Shown here piece after piece: positions 36,333 to 50,700 of a stretch of DNA of 64,000 bases. Numbering within the stretch: the stretch's first letter is position 1; each line of letters starts with the position of its first letter. The position numbers and the translations under genes were made by a program. Location: NCBI GenBank assembly GCA_031216445.1, contig CM062204.1:14335001-14399000 (forward strand), read 5' to 3'. This DNA comes from Lateolabrax maculatus. Its lineage: Eukaryota; Chordata; Actinopteri; Acropomatiformes; Lateolabracidae. The notes under the pieces were generated by a model, which was given only the letters and a program-made list of their open reading frames with translations, did not search any database and had not been told where the DNA came from.

Positions 36333-36863
36333 ATGGGGAACCAGAGCTCTGATATCTCACAGATACACTGCCCTCAAATGTCTTATTTATAATCAATATG
36401 TAATTATCACATCCTCAGCTTGAAAATCCCTTTTTTAGGGGATCACTCAGAGTGGGTTGAGTCAGGGTTGTAGAAGCATAGGGGCATGTGGTGGAGCTCA
36501 GTGTAGCGCAGGGCAGGGCTGAGGTGGAGTGTTGAAGGGTAAACAGATGCCAAATCAAATAAAACAGAACTCCGGGCAACGGCACAACCCCTGGCGGTCT
36601 GCTAGACCCAGCAGAGTGACACATAAACACACACACACACACACAAACGCTGTTTACACACAGCGTAGGCACTCTAGACAGCGGGTGATCCCTCTCTGTT
36701 CACTCAACCAGAAAATTAAGTAAATCTGTCCACAGATGCTGAGTTTCAACCACAGTCACGCGAGAAGCCGTCGCTCCTGAATAGACAAGATGTTTGCGCC
36801 CTTTTCAACCTGTAACAGCAGGAGCTCTGACACAGCAGGTGCACACACACACACACACACTCA

Positions 36864-36902
<39 letters not shown>

Positions 36903-38017
36903 CACATCACAACTGTACAAAATCTTAGCTGTTACAACGGCGCATGATAACTGAGCCTTCAACACAAGCACACACATGAGATGGGCAGGGCTGCTCGGTC
37001 AAGGGTTATGTAGCTTAAAAAAAAAAATCCACATAAACACCCAAGAGATCATCACAGATTAGATGCATCAAGCCTCAGTGAGGCTGCTTATGGTGGTCTG
37101 CAGGGTGGGGTCACACATCAAGCAGTCATGCGGTTTAGTTGTTGATCAGTCTCATTAGTAGGGGAAGGCGTGTCCGCCTTCTGGATGTTATGTAAAGAAC
37201 TTGACTCTCTTTGTTGCTGCTCCATAGAAATCTCTATTCAGCAGGAGAGTTTGGTTTAGGGACTTGAGCTGTGTCTTGAAAAGCAGAGTGATCAGTGCAA
37301 GAGTTCACTGGCAGTATTAATTATGGTCTACAGCCAATAACAATGCGATTCTTTTGTTGATCCTTGTAGGGAGTGTCTTTCCCTCGTCCACGGGGCAGGT
37401 CAAAGGTCGTTCACAGAGCAGCATTTCTGCAGCTGCCAGGGAGACAGTAGTTAACACACGTTTTTCATTTGCAAGTTTGCCTTCATCTGATAACGACATT
37501 TGAGATGCAGACAGAAAATGTGGGAAGAGAAAGAGAGAAGAATATGACACAGAGGTCCCTTGCCAGAGTATCGAATGTGTTCACACTGAAAACACGAAAC
37601 GACATTTGAATTTTGAATGTGCTGTTGACACACATTGTACACGGAGGAAAGGACGAACTATTCATACCTGCAAAACACTAAAGTAAACAGTGAACAGTGG
37701 TAAGATGACTCCAGAAATATCTCAAAATACAAAAATAAATTAAAAAAAGTCTTGCATCTTTAGAAAGACAGTTTTTCTTTCTCTTTGAATGGCAGTAACG
37801 GTAAGTCAAAGTATGACTGATGTTTGGCGGTGCACGTATTATATCATTTTCTGTTATGTTTAAACCCGCACTACCAGATTTTTTCAACATTGACATATTA
37901 TCACCTTTTAAAATGATTTATTTACACATCCAGCAGTTACAAAGCAACATTATTTGGAGTCGTGTTTCTACCACTCAACAAATGTAAGTCCAATATTCAC
38001 TTTGTTTAAGCTCTGTT
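36333..38017. other. intergenic sequence
   Basis: No gene supported. The main visible feature is an interrupted (CA)n tract at 36842-36902. Confidence 0.45.
36842..36902. repeat. (CA)n microsatellite with TCACTC interruption
   Basis: About 60 bp of CA dinucleotides broken once by CTCACTCA. Confidence 0.95.
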
Positions 38018-38935
38018 TTTGGTCTCCATCAACTCCTGAAGGAAATATCTGGCTCTTCAGCAGTGAAATGCTCCACTGTGTTTTCTAACTAGTCGCTAAC
38101 TGTATCTGTCTGCCTGTGGTGCTGAGCAGGTAGTGTACTGTGGGTTTTTAGCTTTTTTTTTTTTTTTTTTTTTTTAACTGAAAACAGCTAGCCTGGAATC
38201 ACAAATTAGTCTGGAACCTATTAGTCCTGTCGGACGGCACGTTTCTTATCAACATAAAGTTTAACTGCAGTTGTTTGTTCTTCTTTTAGAGAAAATCTAC
38301 CATCTAGTCCGTTTAATACTGCCGCTGTAGACAGCCATTGAACTTTCTGTATCGGGAGTGCCCAAGCCCCCAGGAAGTGTGCCACACAATTTTTTTTGAG
38401 GCACATAACTTCCCAGTTCTAACACTTTAATGGCCCTTATTTAAATCATTAGGTCCTAAAAGGGAGGCAGGGCTTACGGAAACGCTAGTGTGCATGCTCT
38501 ATGGGCCCAACAGAGCAGGAAAATCTGAAACTTCCGCATACTGAATACCCGGATGTTTGCTTCATGCGCCACTGAGCAACTTCCATAGAAATGAACGCTG
38601 TATCCAGTTCTCTTTATACATTCATGGGAGCGCCATCTTGGATATTTTCAAAGATACCTGAACGGCGCTCGTCTCTGTCAGTCATCGTATTAAAAACGCC
38701 TCGCACTAGATAAACGCTTGTGATTGGTTCGCCCGGTAAATCGGCAGAGAAGTCAGTCTGAACGGGAACGAGGGGGCCAGACGTATCTGCCAGAGCAAAT
38801 CAAACATGAGCACGCCGATTCGTCTGGTTCCCGGGCTGGAAAACAGCTCCCGTGTCTCAAAACAATGCTGACGAGAGCACTGAAAACTGAGCCGTAAAAC
38901 CAAAAACAGTGAGCTAACAGAAGCTAACACGCTGA
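38018..38935 (+). repeat. dispersed repeat family B, copy 2, interrupted by a DNA element
   Basis: The left part (38018-38189) carries GGTCTCCATCAACTCCTGAA, GAAATGCTCCACTGTGTT, GGTAGTGTACTGTG and ends in AAAACAGCT. The right part resumes at a second AAAACAGCT (38840-38848) with CTCAAAACAATGCTGAC and GAGAGCAC. The uninterrupted order is seen at 16140-16310, and a shorter third copy is at 49950-50010. Confidence 0.7.
38190..38839 (-). mobile_element. family C inverted-repeat DNA element with exact 9-bp target duplication
   Basis: AAAACAGCT occurs at 38181-38189 and again at 38840-38848, directly flanking a 650-bp insert. The ends read inward are AGCCTGGAATC... on the left and (CC)AGCCCGGGAACCAGACGAAT on the right, imperfect inverted repeats of the AGCCTGG..CCAGAC type. 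On the minus strand it carries a broken ORF with SLKEEQTTAVKLYVDKK, shared with the 25.5-kb copy. The exact duplication suggests the insertion is younger than its host repeat. The superfamily is unassigned: 9 bp fits Mutator-like elements, but nothing else supports that. Confidence 0.75.
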
Positions 38936-39822
38936 GATAAAACAGCATTCAGGTGATAAAGCTGTGGGTTTGTCGCCACAAGCAACCTCTTTCACACTAT
39001 ATGCAGCATTTAATCCATTGTTAATATACAAATACTGAGGGGTGCAGCTTTGAGTTTTATGATTTCTTGTATACTAACTGCAAAAACAGTACTACTACGG
39101 AAGTGGGACACAAACAAGTGTCTTGCTCAAAAACAACAGCAGGGTGGAAATTAGCCAATACTGAGACTTCAACCCCATTGCTCTTCTTCAGGTTTAACCT
39201 CTTAAAGCAACAGTCTGGAAACGTTGCCTTTGTTAATGTTAGCTGCTTCAGTGTTTTGTTTAAATATATAAGCTGGTGGCTTGACCTTGATTTAATGGCA
39301 CAGTAAACTGATCATTACCAAACAATTTCATTCAAAGAAGTACATTTTAGACACACACACAAAATACCTGTAATGGCCTTCATGATAGTTATTTTGTTAG
39401 TTACACAGACACATCCTGTTAAATAGGTGACTCCAACCTGAGCAGCTGGTTAATTAATGGGTGCACTCATAGGACGTCAAACAGGTTTAGGAATGTGAGG
39501 AGAAAAAGATCTTTTTGTGAGATCTGAGTAATTGTATACTTCTGCTACTCTGAACTGGACTTTGAGGAAATGCATTCTTCAAAAAAGAAAAAAAATAAGA
39601 AATAAGATCACCTGAAAATTTGGCAGTGGACCATACACGTACATAACAAATGATATGAATCTTTTTAATGTGTCTGAAGTATGTAATGCACAAACCTGAG
39701 ATGCTTTTTAATTATTTAAAACAAAAAAAATATAATTATGCCAACTTCTCATTTTTATTGTGTATTTTTATGATTTTTCTGGCTGAGGTTCAGCTGTTGT
39801 TGCGTTGCTTTTCCTGTTGTGT

Positions 39823-39853
<31 letters not shown>

Positions 39854-41120
39854 TACTAAAAGAGCCACAACTTGCCCCAACATGCTTTTTGTCAAACTCA
39901 GGAGGAGTACCTGGAAACAAATGCATGTCTGTTTTTAAATACTGAGTAAGGTATATTTCCATATGCTTGAAACCTTATATCAAGCACTTATTCAAAGTGA
40001 CTGGCATGTTTAGACAGGATTTGGTACAATCACACACAAAGAAAACTGGCTTCAGATATGCTGAAAGGATATGAAATGTATTTTATAGTACAGAATAATA
40101 GCAATAATCAATTAAAACAAAACACATGTGCAAGGAGAGTCAGGAGTAAAAGCAAAATATCTTTACAGTGTAAATCAACAGGTTTGTTGCCACCAGTGAA
40201 GTGCACAAGCACACATACACACAGTAACACATTTAGACAATCACATACAAACACTCCAAGCTGCAGCTCGGGTTGAAGGAATTCAGTGTGTTGAATACAG
40301 TAACTCATAGCTGACGGATTATCTCAACAGCAGAGGTTTCCTTTTTGAAATTTCAGACATAAGTGTGTTTTGCATCAATTCAAAGTAATTGATCGGTAAA
40401 AGTCTGTACTTCCCATCACTAGAAAGGCACAGCTACTGTTTCAAAGTTTTCTGCTGAAACTGCATCTATTTCACTTTCTACACAGATGGATCGACGTGTA
40501 TTCAAAGGTGAAAAAACAGGATGTGAAATCGACTAGATTTATTGTGTTACTCTGCTGCAAGCTACTGTTGCTGTTAACTAAATCTTTAAAATGTACAGAA
40601 TCATGAAACAAAACCGTGGAACACTAGAAATACAGAGGAGAAATCAAAAATAGTTCACCTCTGACATCTGAATATGAGCTACACTAATCAAGATCTAACA
40701 TAATTTAGCTTATGTCATATTCAACTTTTATAATAGAAAACAAAAAAACACTTTGTCATGAAGTTTATTTCTTCACCCGTCCCTTCATCTCACTTTTTTT
40801 TCCACACTTCTCTCTTCTTTCTTTGGGAACATTTCATCTTTGTATCACTTACTTATTATGTGTAAACATGATCAATTACATGTTCTTTGTTCGAGCTTCT
40901 TTTACATTAATAAGGACATTCTTTGGCTATTTTAGCCTTGTTGCATCCAACACAGTTGAACAAACCCTGTTCCAGGAGCATAAAACACATGAATGAAGAC
41001 ACACACAGACATTCAAAGACACAAACATACAAGTACAGGTGCAAATGTAACTGTTGTTTTTACAGTAGAGGCAAACTGGGACAGTGCTATCTTTGGGGAT
41101 TGTTGGTCAAATCACCATTT
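38936..41120. other. intergenic sequence downstream of tbc1d1
   Basis: No gene supported. It contains a (CA)n tract at 39822-39850. Confidence 0.45.
39822..39850. repeat. (CA)n microsatellite
   Basis: Pure CA dinucleotide run of about 29 bp. Confidence 0.9.
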
Positions 41121-41269
41121 GTTTATATTTATTAGAGAGTGGGAAGAGGGATAATACTCAAGGGTGCCATCCTTTATTTCTCTTCCGCTTTTAACTTCAT
41201 TCCCATTTTTGTTCTATTTCCATTCTTCTCCTCTCTGTTTTAAGTCCAACTACCTCTGTATTTCCTCTT

Positions 41270-41275
41270 TTTATT
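41270..41275 (-). terminator. tbc1d1: candidate tbc1d1 polyadenylation signal
   Basis: AATAAA in the tbc1d1 sense lies about 136 nt after the stop codon. Further AATAAA hexamers occur at 41173-41178 and 41128-41133, so the true 3' UTR length is open. Confidence 0.4.
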
Positions 41276-41410
41276 AAAACATTCTGGAGTAGGGAGGAGG
41301 ATGAAGGTCGAGGTAGGGCGTCGCCTTAACTTCGACCTTCTCTTCCTGGGCCTTCCACAACCAGCTTTTCCTCTTGTCGACCTTACCACCTCGAAGATTA
41401 TTAGGCGCAG

Positions 41411-41707
41411 TTATGAACCCTCTGGAAGAGCCAAAGGGTGGGGATGGGAGTTCACAGTTCTGTTTGCCAGCCCCTCCACCTCTGCTGTTGCTGGGCCTGT
41501 TTGTCTTTCAGGGGGTGGGGGGTGTGTGTGTCCATCAGGGCTGGTGTGTATGCCAAGGCTGGTGAGGAGGTCCTGGAGGCGTGTGACGGTGCTCACAAGC
41601 TGCTTCTTCTCCTCTTCGAGCGCAGAAACCTGCTCCCTCAGCCGGCCCTCCGACTGGCCCAATACATCCACTCGACTCTCCAGGCTGCAGATGCGAGCAT
41701 GCGACAC
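41411..41707 (-). CDS. tbc1d1: tbc1d1 terminal exon, coiled coil and C-terminus
   Basis: 297 bp coding from GCACCCAG to the TAA at 41413-41411. It encodes VSHARICSLESRVDVLGQSE, GRLREQVSALEEEKKQLVST and VTRLQDLL, continuing the leucine-rich coiled coil, then a Pro/His-rich tail ending LALPEGS. The tail shows no likeness to human TBC1D1, which is usual for this end. Confidence 0.94.
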   Translation of the reverse strand: MSHARICSLESRVDVLGQSEGRLREQVSALEEEKKQLVSTVTRLQDLLTSLGIHTSPDGHTHPPPPERQTGPATAEVEGLANRTVNSHPHPLALPEGS

Positions 41708-41769
41708 CTGGGTGCGAGAGAGTGATGGTTGAAATGAAGAAAATAAAAAGAGACGATGACTTGTCTTTA

Positions 41770-41830
<61 letters not shown>

Positions 41831-44663
41831 CTGCAGCTCCTCAAGCAGGTCGAGGTTTTGCTGTCGGAGGCTCTGATTGGTCCTCTCCAGCTGTGCAGCT
41901 CGCTGGTGTTGGTTGAGGGTCGGGGGCGCGTCCAGAAGCTCGTCCTGCAAGACGTGGTACTCCACCTCATAGGCCTGGAGCTGCTTGGACACATCCATCT
42001 CACAAACCTAATGAACATGGAAAGTGGTTACAAATGTCCAGCGACTACTTACATCTTTAATCTTGAATGAACATTCAGAAAAACAAAACATTTGGGGTTT
42101 CGGATTGTAAATGGCAAACATTCACATTCATAAATGCACATGAGCTAAGAGCTAACCTTTTCTTTAAGCTAAGCTAATTTTTCTTTTTGTTTGCATTTGT
42201 CATGGCACTGGGCTCCAGAAAGCACATTTTTTCATTGCACATTGACTTTCAAAAAAATAACTTTTTAACTTATCGTTCATAAAGCAAAGATGCAAACCAT
42301 ATTTTTATTTTGTTGTTGATTATTTCAACCACTTTATTTGGAAACAATTGCCAACATGAGTGCATCTGACATGTCTGTAATGATTTCTTATTGCACAACT
42401 ATGGCAAGATGTTACAGATCTTGTTACAGGTAGTAATATCAGCATTTACTCCCGTTTTCTCTTCCAAATAAGTTTGGCTAACCTGTGGGTTTGTTTTCTG
42501 TTTTGTTTCGCGTTTCTTCACTCATGCGACTTCTTTATAGCAATGTCACCACAATGTCAGTGATCTAACTTTGTGATTGTAATGTTATCATTACTGACAG
42601 GAATAATGGCAAAACTATCAACAAAAGCTTGTATGAAGCTGAATTTCCTTTAAAGTGTTTTCCTTTCATGTCACCAATTACACAGATTTTGAATATTGCT
42701 GTTGTACTGTACCTACAAATTCCATATTACTGCATTATAGAAAATAAAAAACTGAGACATTTGAAAACAAGGCTCCAAACATCCTGTACATACACGCCCT
42801 GTTTTTTAGTTTTTTTGTGAAACTGTGAGTCACACCGCTGTTAACATACACAGTAGACAGCCTGACGTGGATAAGTGGCACTTGAGGGAAAGTACCGGCA
42901 AGCTAGAGCATGACTTAACATTATTATTATTATTATTATTATGTTATTTCATGCAAATTATATGGTAAACGCATACTTTTTAAACTATAGCGCACCATGA
43001 CAATATCTCTCTACGTGTGTTGGACTCATCACAAACTCCAACAACCTACATTACTGTACAAGTTAATGGTAAATGTTCTATCTCGATTAGTTTACATGAG
43101 ACTGAGTCAAAAAATAAATATTACGCAAGGAAGTTTGATCATGACTGGTGGATTTTTTGGTTATTGGCGTCACTGAGCACATGAGCCTGATGTTATTGAC
43201 ATGCAATAGTTTTCCTGTTATTTCATCCGACACAGTGTTACATGCACTGCAGGTTAGATGACTTCACTGATACTCCACCCACCTTCTCACCTCACTATTT
43301 TAAAGACGGGGTGTGGTTCACATTGATAGCATCTGTCACTCAAGCAGAATATCATTCTCCATTTTTTTTTTTTTTGTGGTCATAAAGCAATTATACTGTC
43401 TCTTTATCACTGCCATGAGTTGTAAAATCAGATCTTCTGATAAAAACCCATCTGTTCAGTGTTCAGTTCACAATAACATCGCGTATTTACTAGGGTTGAC
43501 CCTGAATAGTCGACTATTTGATCTAAGGGGCCTGATTCAACTGCCAATCCAACAGTCGAATCATAGCAGTCGCTGAAATATCAGCCTATTTATAATACTG
43601 TTAATAAAACACCTTAAATAAGTAATGTGCTTTCAATCAACCCCTTGCATGAATAAATCACCATGGTAGACTAAGTCGTTGTGTGCTCAAAGGATGAGCC
43701 TCATGTTTATCATCTGATAGAGAGTGGCATGTTTATTAGACATATTTGTGCAGGTCTTCCCACTCTCAGTTCCCTCCATGCTGATCACTGTATGCTGTTC
43801 CACCGATTTTTTAGCACACCTAACGAATTGTTAGAGAACAAGCTCCGTAGGTTCACTAAATAAATTTGAAAAGCCAAGGCTGCGCCCGAATATTACCATC
43901 AATATGATGAAATTCAACTCAAACAATTAACCATAATCCCAAAATGTACAATTAATAAGATCAGGTCCAAAAAAATATTAACAGATAGATGAGTCGCGTT
44001 GTATTGCATTCCAGTTAGGCAGTATAGTATTTAAAGGGGTAGTTTCAGAGTTTCTTATTCTAACCTGGTTGATTGTTTTCTCCATCTGCACCAGGCCCAG
44101 GTTGGGCAGTGTGGTCTTGATGAAGTCTACTATGGACTCCAGGCTCTCATGCTGAAGAATCAGAGGCTTGTGGCTCCCCAGAAGGCTCATGGCCACCTTA
44201 AAGATGACCTCTGACCCCTGTAGGAACAACATATCTGACAGATGACAAAGAGGAGTCAAATGTTACAGAGCTTGAAAGAGAACTACATATACATGAAACA
44301 ATGAGATAGGTGGATGGAAAAGTGATGGCTTTTTTTAAAGTATGTAATGTAAAATGAATGACAGGCACTCAGAGCACAGCTTACTGCGTTGATGATTACT
44401 TGAAGGCAGTTTTAAAGGATAGATGCTTTGACATCAATAAAAAGGTTTAAGCAAAGATAAATATAGGCCAGGGTGAATATGGAGAGGTGGAGTAAGTGTG
44501 TGTATTTGTGTGCGTGCTTTGAATGCATCAGGGTGGAGTACAGGTTAGGCAGGATTGCATGAGATCATACAACAGATTAAGGAACGGGAGTGGAGGTGTG
44601 GAGCCTCATATGCTGTATGATATCAAAGACTTCACAATGCTATGATGAGGATGCCCTCTAACT

Positions 44664-44713
<50 letters not shown>

Positions 44714-47700
44714 GAGACACACAGTGTTATGGTCTGATGAGCACAAGGAGTCAGTGCGTCTGGTTCAGTGACTGAGCATCTTGTAAGAAATTAGGCATGA
44801 GAGCAAAAGGAAAAAAGAAGGAATGAGGGAGAGAAAAGCAAAGATGTGAAAAAATAGATATATACCAAGGGGCTGTGGGTGTGATGATATTTACACAAAT
44901 GATAAAAGGTCACTTCAGAGGAAAATAACAGCCTGTAACTTATAGACTAGACTTTATGTCACGTGTCTATGTGTACTCACTATTAGACTTTATGCCAAAG
45001 AAACTACTGTATAGGTTTGCTGAAAAGCTTTATGTCACTCCCATCTTATTTGCCACACTGCCAATCTTACCAAATTCCTTGTATGTATTTTGCTTTTCAA
45101 CCTTGTATTTCCTCTTGTTCTGCCAAGTTCTTTAATCATAGTTTCCTTATTTTCATCCTGCTCTACCACATTTCTACCCCCTTCCATCACTTTGGGTTCA
45201 AGATCTTAGAAAAGTTAACTTAAGGGGGAGACATTAAACATTTCTGTGGAACCATGCTGCTTCTTTCCTACATCTGTATTCGCGGGCTTTCTTCAGAAAG
45301 AAGGAACAGAGCAGTAATCCAAGTAAAAGAGTGTGGTGAATGAGTGCAGAGACATACAGAGCTCTCAAAGCTTACCGAAGACTCTGGCCACGAAGCCGAG
45401 GGGGAAGTGTGAAGCGAAGGCGGTGAGGAACCAGGGGGTGGCGTATAAGCTGGGGCCGATCTCCTGCTGCTCTAGGTGGCTGTAAAGATCCCTGTGGTAG
45501 TCATGGAGCAGCCGTGACAACTGGTACATCTGAATCTGACATGAACAACATATCAGAAATTGTTTTTGGTGGTCTGACTGGTAACACGTGGTTGAGTGTA
45601 TGTGCAGATTGTGTTATTATTATTATTTTCTACATGGTTTTAAAGTTTGACTTGTTGCATATTAAGGGGTTATGGCACAGCTACGGAGCCTATGCACGTA
45701 GCTGTAGCGTGACGTGCACCTGCTCAAAAATGTAAAAGTACATGTTGGTGCTACGGCGGCTACTGAGATACCGCATGGAAACTTTAAAAACTGGGATTGG
45801 ACAGTTTCCGATGCTGGTAGAGATTAAAAACAATATCAAGAGAGTATAAGAAAACCAAATTGTCACTCTCTATACCAGCAGTAAAAGAACGTAAACATGA
45901 CGACTGCACAGTATAGAAACTTCCCATCATTGCTCTACACAATACCCATGTATATAATTCAAGCATGATGTGGTCCGATCGTGTACAGTACATCTGTGTA
46001 CTGTTGCAGTAGTTCTATCAAAGGGTGAAATCTGATGCTAAATTATCATTTAAAACCCATGCCAGAGGTATGTAAGGCGGAACTCCCATGAATCCCATGC
46101 ATCAAGTATAAATTCAGTTGAATTTCCACGCAACCCAGGCGTCTTTGTTAAAACATGAAGACGTAAGCCGATCTCTGTAATTCTGAAAACAGGAAAGAGG
46201 GATGAGATGTATCAAATTTCATACATATAATGTGAGATGAATAGACTTATTGATGAATATGACATGACATATAAAGAGATAGTGACCTGCAGTCTTCTAT
46301 TTGATGTAAGTATAACAAGTGTGATCTAGATTAAGGGGTGAAGGGGACTGACAGATTCTGTAAATGTGTGCTATAGATGCTGGACAAAGAGACTGTGTGG
46401 GTGTGGGTGCATTTTACCTGCAGGATAATCATGTCAGGCCTGTACTGTTTGCGGAGCCCCACATCATACATTAGAAATTTGAGCATGTTGAAGGCGTCCT
46501 CTTCCCCCATGTGTAACAGCAGCACTCCCGCAATGAAGGACAGGCCCTGGCAATAGCCCACCTGCAATAACAACAATAACAAACTTGACATGTACAACGA
46601 CAAAAGGAAAAAAGCTTATGCCTAAAAGACAGTTGACAGTTCCATTTAGTCCAGAAAGTGTGGGGGAGAGAGAAAAAAAAATGACAGAGGAATAAACAAT
46701 ACTAAAAGAAGAATTGAATGATACCTCAGGGTCGAGCAGTGAGTAGGCTTTCAGTAAATTATACAGGGACAGCTGTCCTGCCCCCAGCTGGGCTTGGAAA
46801 TATGGATGAGTGGGAAAAGTGCGACCTGGTACAGAAGAAAAGAGCGAGACATGATCTACGTTGCAAAACATCTGCACTGTTTATATTTAGTATGAAATAC
46901 AAGGTATCTACTTAATGACTGAGATCAACTTGATATACATCTTAAACACATCAAACAGTTTAAATAGATTTGATTTACTTGTTTTCGTCTGTACTAGAGT
47001 GTGCTAGAATGACCAATAAGACACCAAAGCCTCAGGGTGTGTACCATGTGTTTCAACAAAGCATAAACTCTGCTGAACTTCGCCTTAGGATGCTAGACTT
47101 CACACTTTGCTGCTGATGTTAAAATAAAGGAGCTCAGTGCATAGGCATGTGCCAACCCATTCTAAGTTGCCATGCTTTAAAATATGTTCATGAAAACACA
47201 CACACATGAAGGCAGCTTTAAGCAAAGACTGCATACTCCCCTTCAGAAGCTCAACATCTAATGGCGGCTGGGACTTGTGTGTTTTAAACATGACAACATA
47301 ATGACCTGGGATCTGTAAAAGAACATTCTAAACATGGATGGGCTAGTAAACGGCAGGTGTGTGTGTGTTTGTTTTCAGACTGACGACTTCTTCACTTTCA
47401 GTGTGTGACAGTGAGGCTTTGGAGAAGACAATGGCAGCGGTGTGAGTGTGTACACGTGGAATGTGCTGTGGGGGCTTTACAAATATGAACATAATGCCTC
47501 GACTCCCTCCTCTGCCTGAAGGAAAGATAATATATGAACATGTGTCTGTTATGTCCTGTGTGCTGAATGTAAGATGTGGGAGTGCTAAACTTCACAACCC
47601 TAAATTCTAACCTTGCTCAACTTACATTTACCCACTTAAACTGCGCTTTTGCATGTTTACAACTGCATTTTCCACCTGCAAACTTCTTTGCTGCAGCAGT

Positions 47701-50700
47701 TTCAAAAACAATGTGTTTTTATTCTACAGCAAATAACACCTTCATATTGGGCAATGTGAGCAAACCGTCACTTTGTACGCTGTAACCTCCGTCCCCGCCC
47801 TATTTGATGTAGAGTGAATTACATGATAGTCAGGGTCAACAGCAAAAACTGAGGAGGTTAAGTGTAACAGGGATAGATGTGTGGGTGGATGTGTATATTT
47901 ATGTATGTGGGTGTTATATGGGTGGGGTGTAGGTACTGTGTGTGCGTGTGGGTTTTTGGGTAGGACGTGTTAAAGTTTTGAGGATGAAAGCATTAAAATG
48001 AGGTTTGAGACACTGTGATGTACTTGGTACAGGGTTTCTGCAGTCTTCACCAAATTAAATATAAAAATATATATTATATGTAATATTAAATATATATTAT
48101 ATATATAATATTAAATAATACTTTTTAAGAACCTTCTACCTAGACTTTCCAAGACCTGCAGCTACCCTGTCTGTAAAATCTAAAACGTGTTGTATTGAGT
48201 GAGGGAGATTTGTGTATTTGTGCAGAGGGTATACTGAACATTAATTTATGTTTCAGTGTTCTTTCCATATAGCAGAGTAACTTCAAAGTTAAGCATCTAA
48301 AATGTGTGTAAGTGAATATGAATATTTTATATGTGTGTATGTGTGTATGTGTGTGTGAGTTACCCAGATCTATGAGGATGGCGTGTTGCTGCGAGGTGAG
48401 CTGTTTCAGCAGCTCTTTGTATGGAGTGTGATTGGTGGGGGGTCGGGAGGGGACCGTCTGCCTGAGGAGGTACTGTTCAGAGAGAAACTTCCAGATCTCG
48501 CCTCGATGCTGCCTTGGAACACCTGTCAGAGATGACAAATACCAAAGTGGATAAGGGTGGGGTTAGGTTGGGTTTGGTGGGGTAAAGCAAAGGTGCTATT
48601 ACATGTCAGTCTGCTCCAATTCACAGCTGTTAGTAAATTCCTACAAGTAGTATGCAAATCGTCCGTGAAGTATGTAAATCATAAGAGATCTGACATCAGG
48701 ACTTGAGAATGTGTTGAATCTCAGAAGGATTAGGTTGCTCAGAGGAATTTCAATGCTGTAGCTATAAAAATACCTCATGTCAGCCCAGTGATTAGTTTGA
48801 CTAAGTGACAGACAGAGAGCACTTTTTAAGCCCATAGGAAATTTTTCTAAATGGTGAGGAGATACTGTGTTCTACAATATATTGCCCTTGAGCCCAATGA
48901 TTCACATATCTGTAAGCAAATATTTTAAATGCATTAGCTAAGTAAGTGAACCTAGCATTTTGGTAAATTTACAGATATTTTCCCTGACTCCTGCATTATT
49001 TTAATCCCATGGACTCGGACATGGTGCCTCCCAAACGTACTGGTTTTTGCACTTCTTAGATTACATATGGTTGGGTAGAACAGTGTTATTTTTTTTTTTT
49101 TACTTGATCCAGTTAATTTTTTATATTTGTACATCCTGGTAATTTCTGCTAAGAGCAATGCTCTCTATTTCAGGAACGCCCTGTTCACACTCATTTATGC
49201 ACATTTACACCTTAAAGGTGCCCAGAGCAAGCACAGTTTGATCTGCTGGACGCTGAGCTGTTGGGAAAAACATTTTGGAAAATGCAATTAATCGCTATTT
49301 TTTGGAGAGTAAGATGAGATGACTGATACCACTCTCATGTCTGTACGATAAACATAAGTCTACAGGCAGTAGTCAGTTAGCTTAGCATATCACAAAGACT
49401 GGAAACAGGGTAGAAATGGAGAAAATGGACAGAACATTAAAGCCCTAGCATTAAAAGACAGACACTGGGGGTAAATTTGTCAAAGGGAAATACACACTGA
49501 CTTCACTGTGTGCACAAATGGTGAATTAAAAACCCTTTATGTTCTTTAGTTTTGCTGTATTTGGGAAAAGGGCCCAAGCTGATGATAAGAAGAAAAGTTA
49601 CAATGCATATTTTCAGTTTTGGAGGTTTATACATTAAGCTTCAGTCAATATTTGCTAATACCTGGTGATTTAAAAAAAAAAAAAGAACAAACATTTCCAA
49701 GAAGCACTGAAACACATATTTGTGAATATGTACCGTGTGCAACAGCAGCATGTATGGTCTCCGTGTCAAATTTGACCTTTGCCCTCCCAGGAGTTCCCAG
49801 CATCTTCTCCCAGACCAGAGTGACCTCCTTCAGACATGGAGTGATTTCCTCGTAGTCCAGCTTCAGACGCTTGTTCTGCAGATCGCTTTCTGAGGCTACA
49901 AACATGAATGCACACACAATACACGTCAATAATGTGACCTTCTGAGAAACGTTTTGTCTCCACCAACTCCTGAGGGAAATATCTAGCTCTTTAGCTGTCA
50001 GTAGCTCTGTGTTCATAGCATCAGAGGTTTTTTTAAAAAAAAAAAAAGAACACAGGGCCACAGGTCTGCTCTGTCTGACCCTCCACAACATCCTGTGGCT
50101 GGAATTCACAATGCATCCCTCAGCTGGAATACAGTGTCCAGCTATAGACACGTAAAATGCCAGTTTTTATAGAAAGAGAGTATATCAACACAGCACTGGG
50201 GATAATTATTATGACACATGCCTCCGCTGCACAATCAAATCAGTGGCGGGAAACCGTGACCCTGGACTTAACAAAGATTAACACCTATCAACTAAACAGA
50301 AAGACACAAACTGTGAATTCCGTTGCAACATGTTGACACCAGTGATCAAAGAACAGGCAACACCCAGCGCCCCTCATCTGTTCCTCTCTTTTTTGACAAC
50401 ACCCTTCCTCTCTCCCTCCCCTAATCTCTTAACCCACAGCCCTTCTCTTCTTCTCTTTTTCTTTTCTGCCAACACTCAACTCTTTTCTTCTCATTCAATC
50501 CCACATTTGTCTCGTCCGTCAACCACACTCTCACTCTCCCTTTTCTCCCTCCTTTCCCTTGTGGACCTCCACACCCTTTCCGCTCATGTGTGGTGTCCAC
50601 CCAGTGACCAGCTGCAACTTGGCAGAGCTGGGGAGAGTGACATCAACAATATAGGACAGGAAAGAGACAACAGGCCACTTCCCAGTCAAACCTGCACTGA

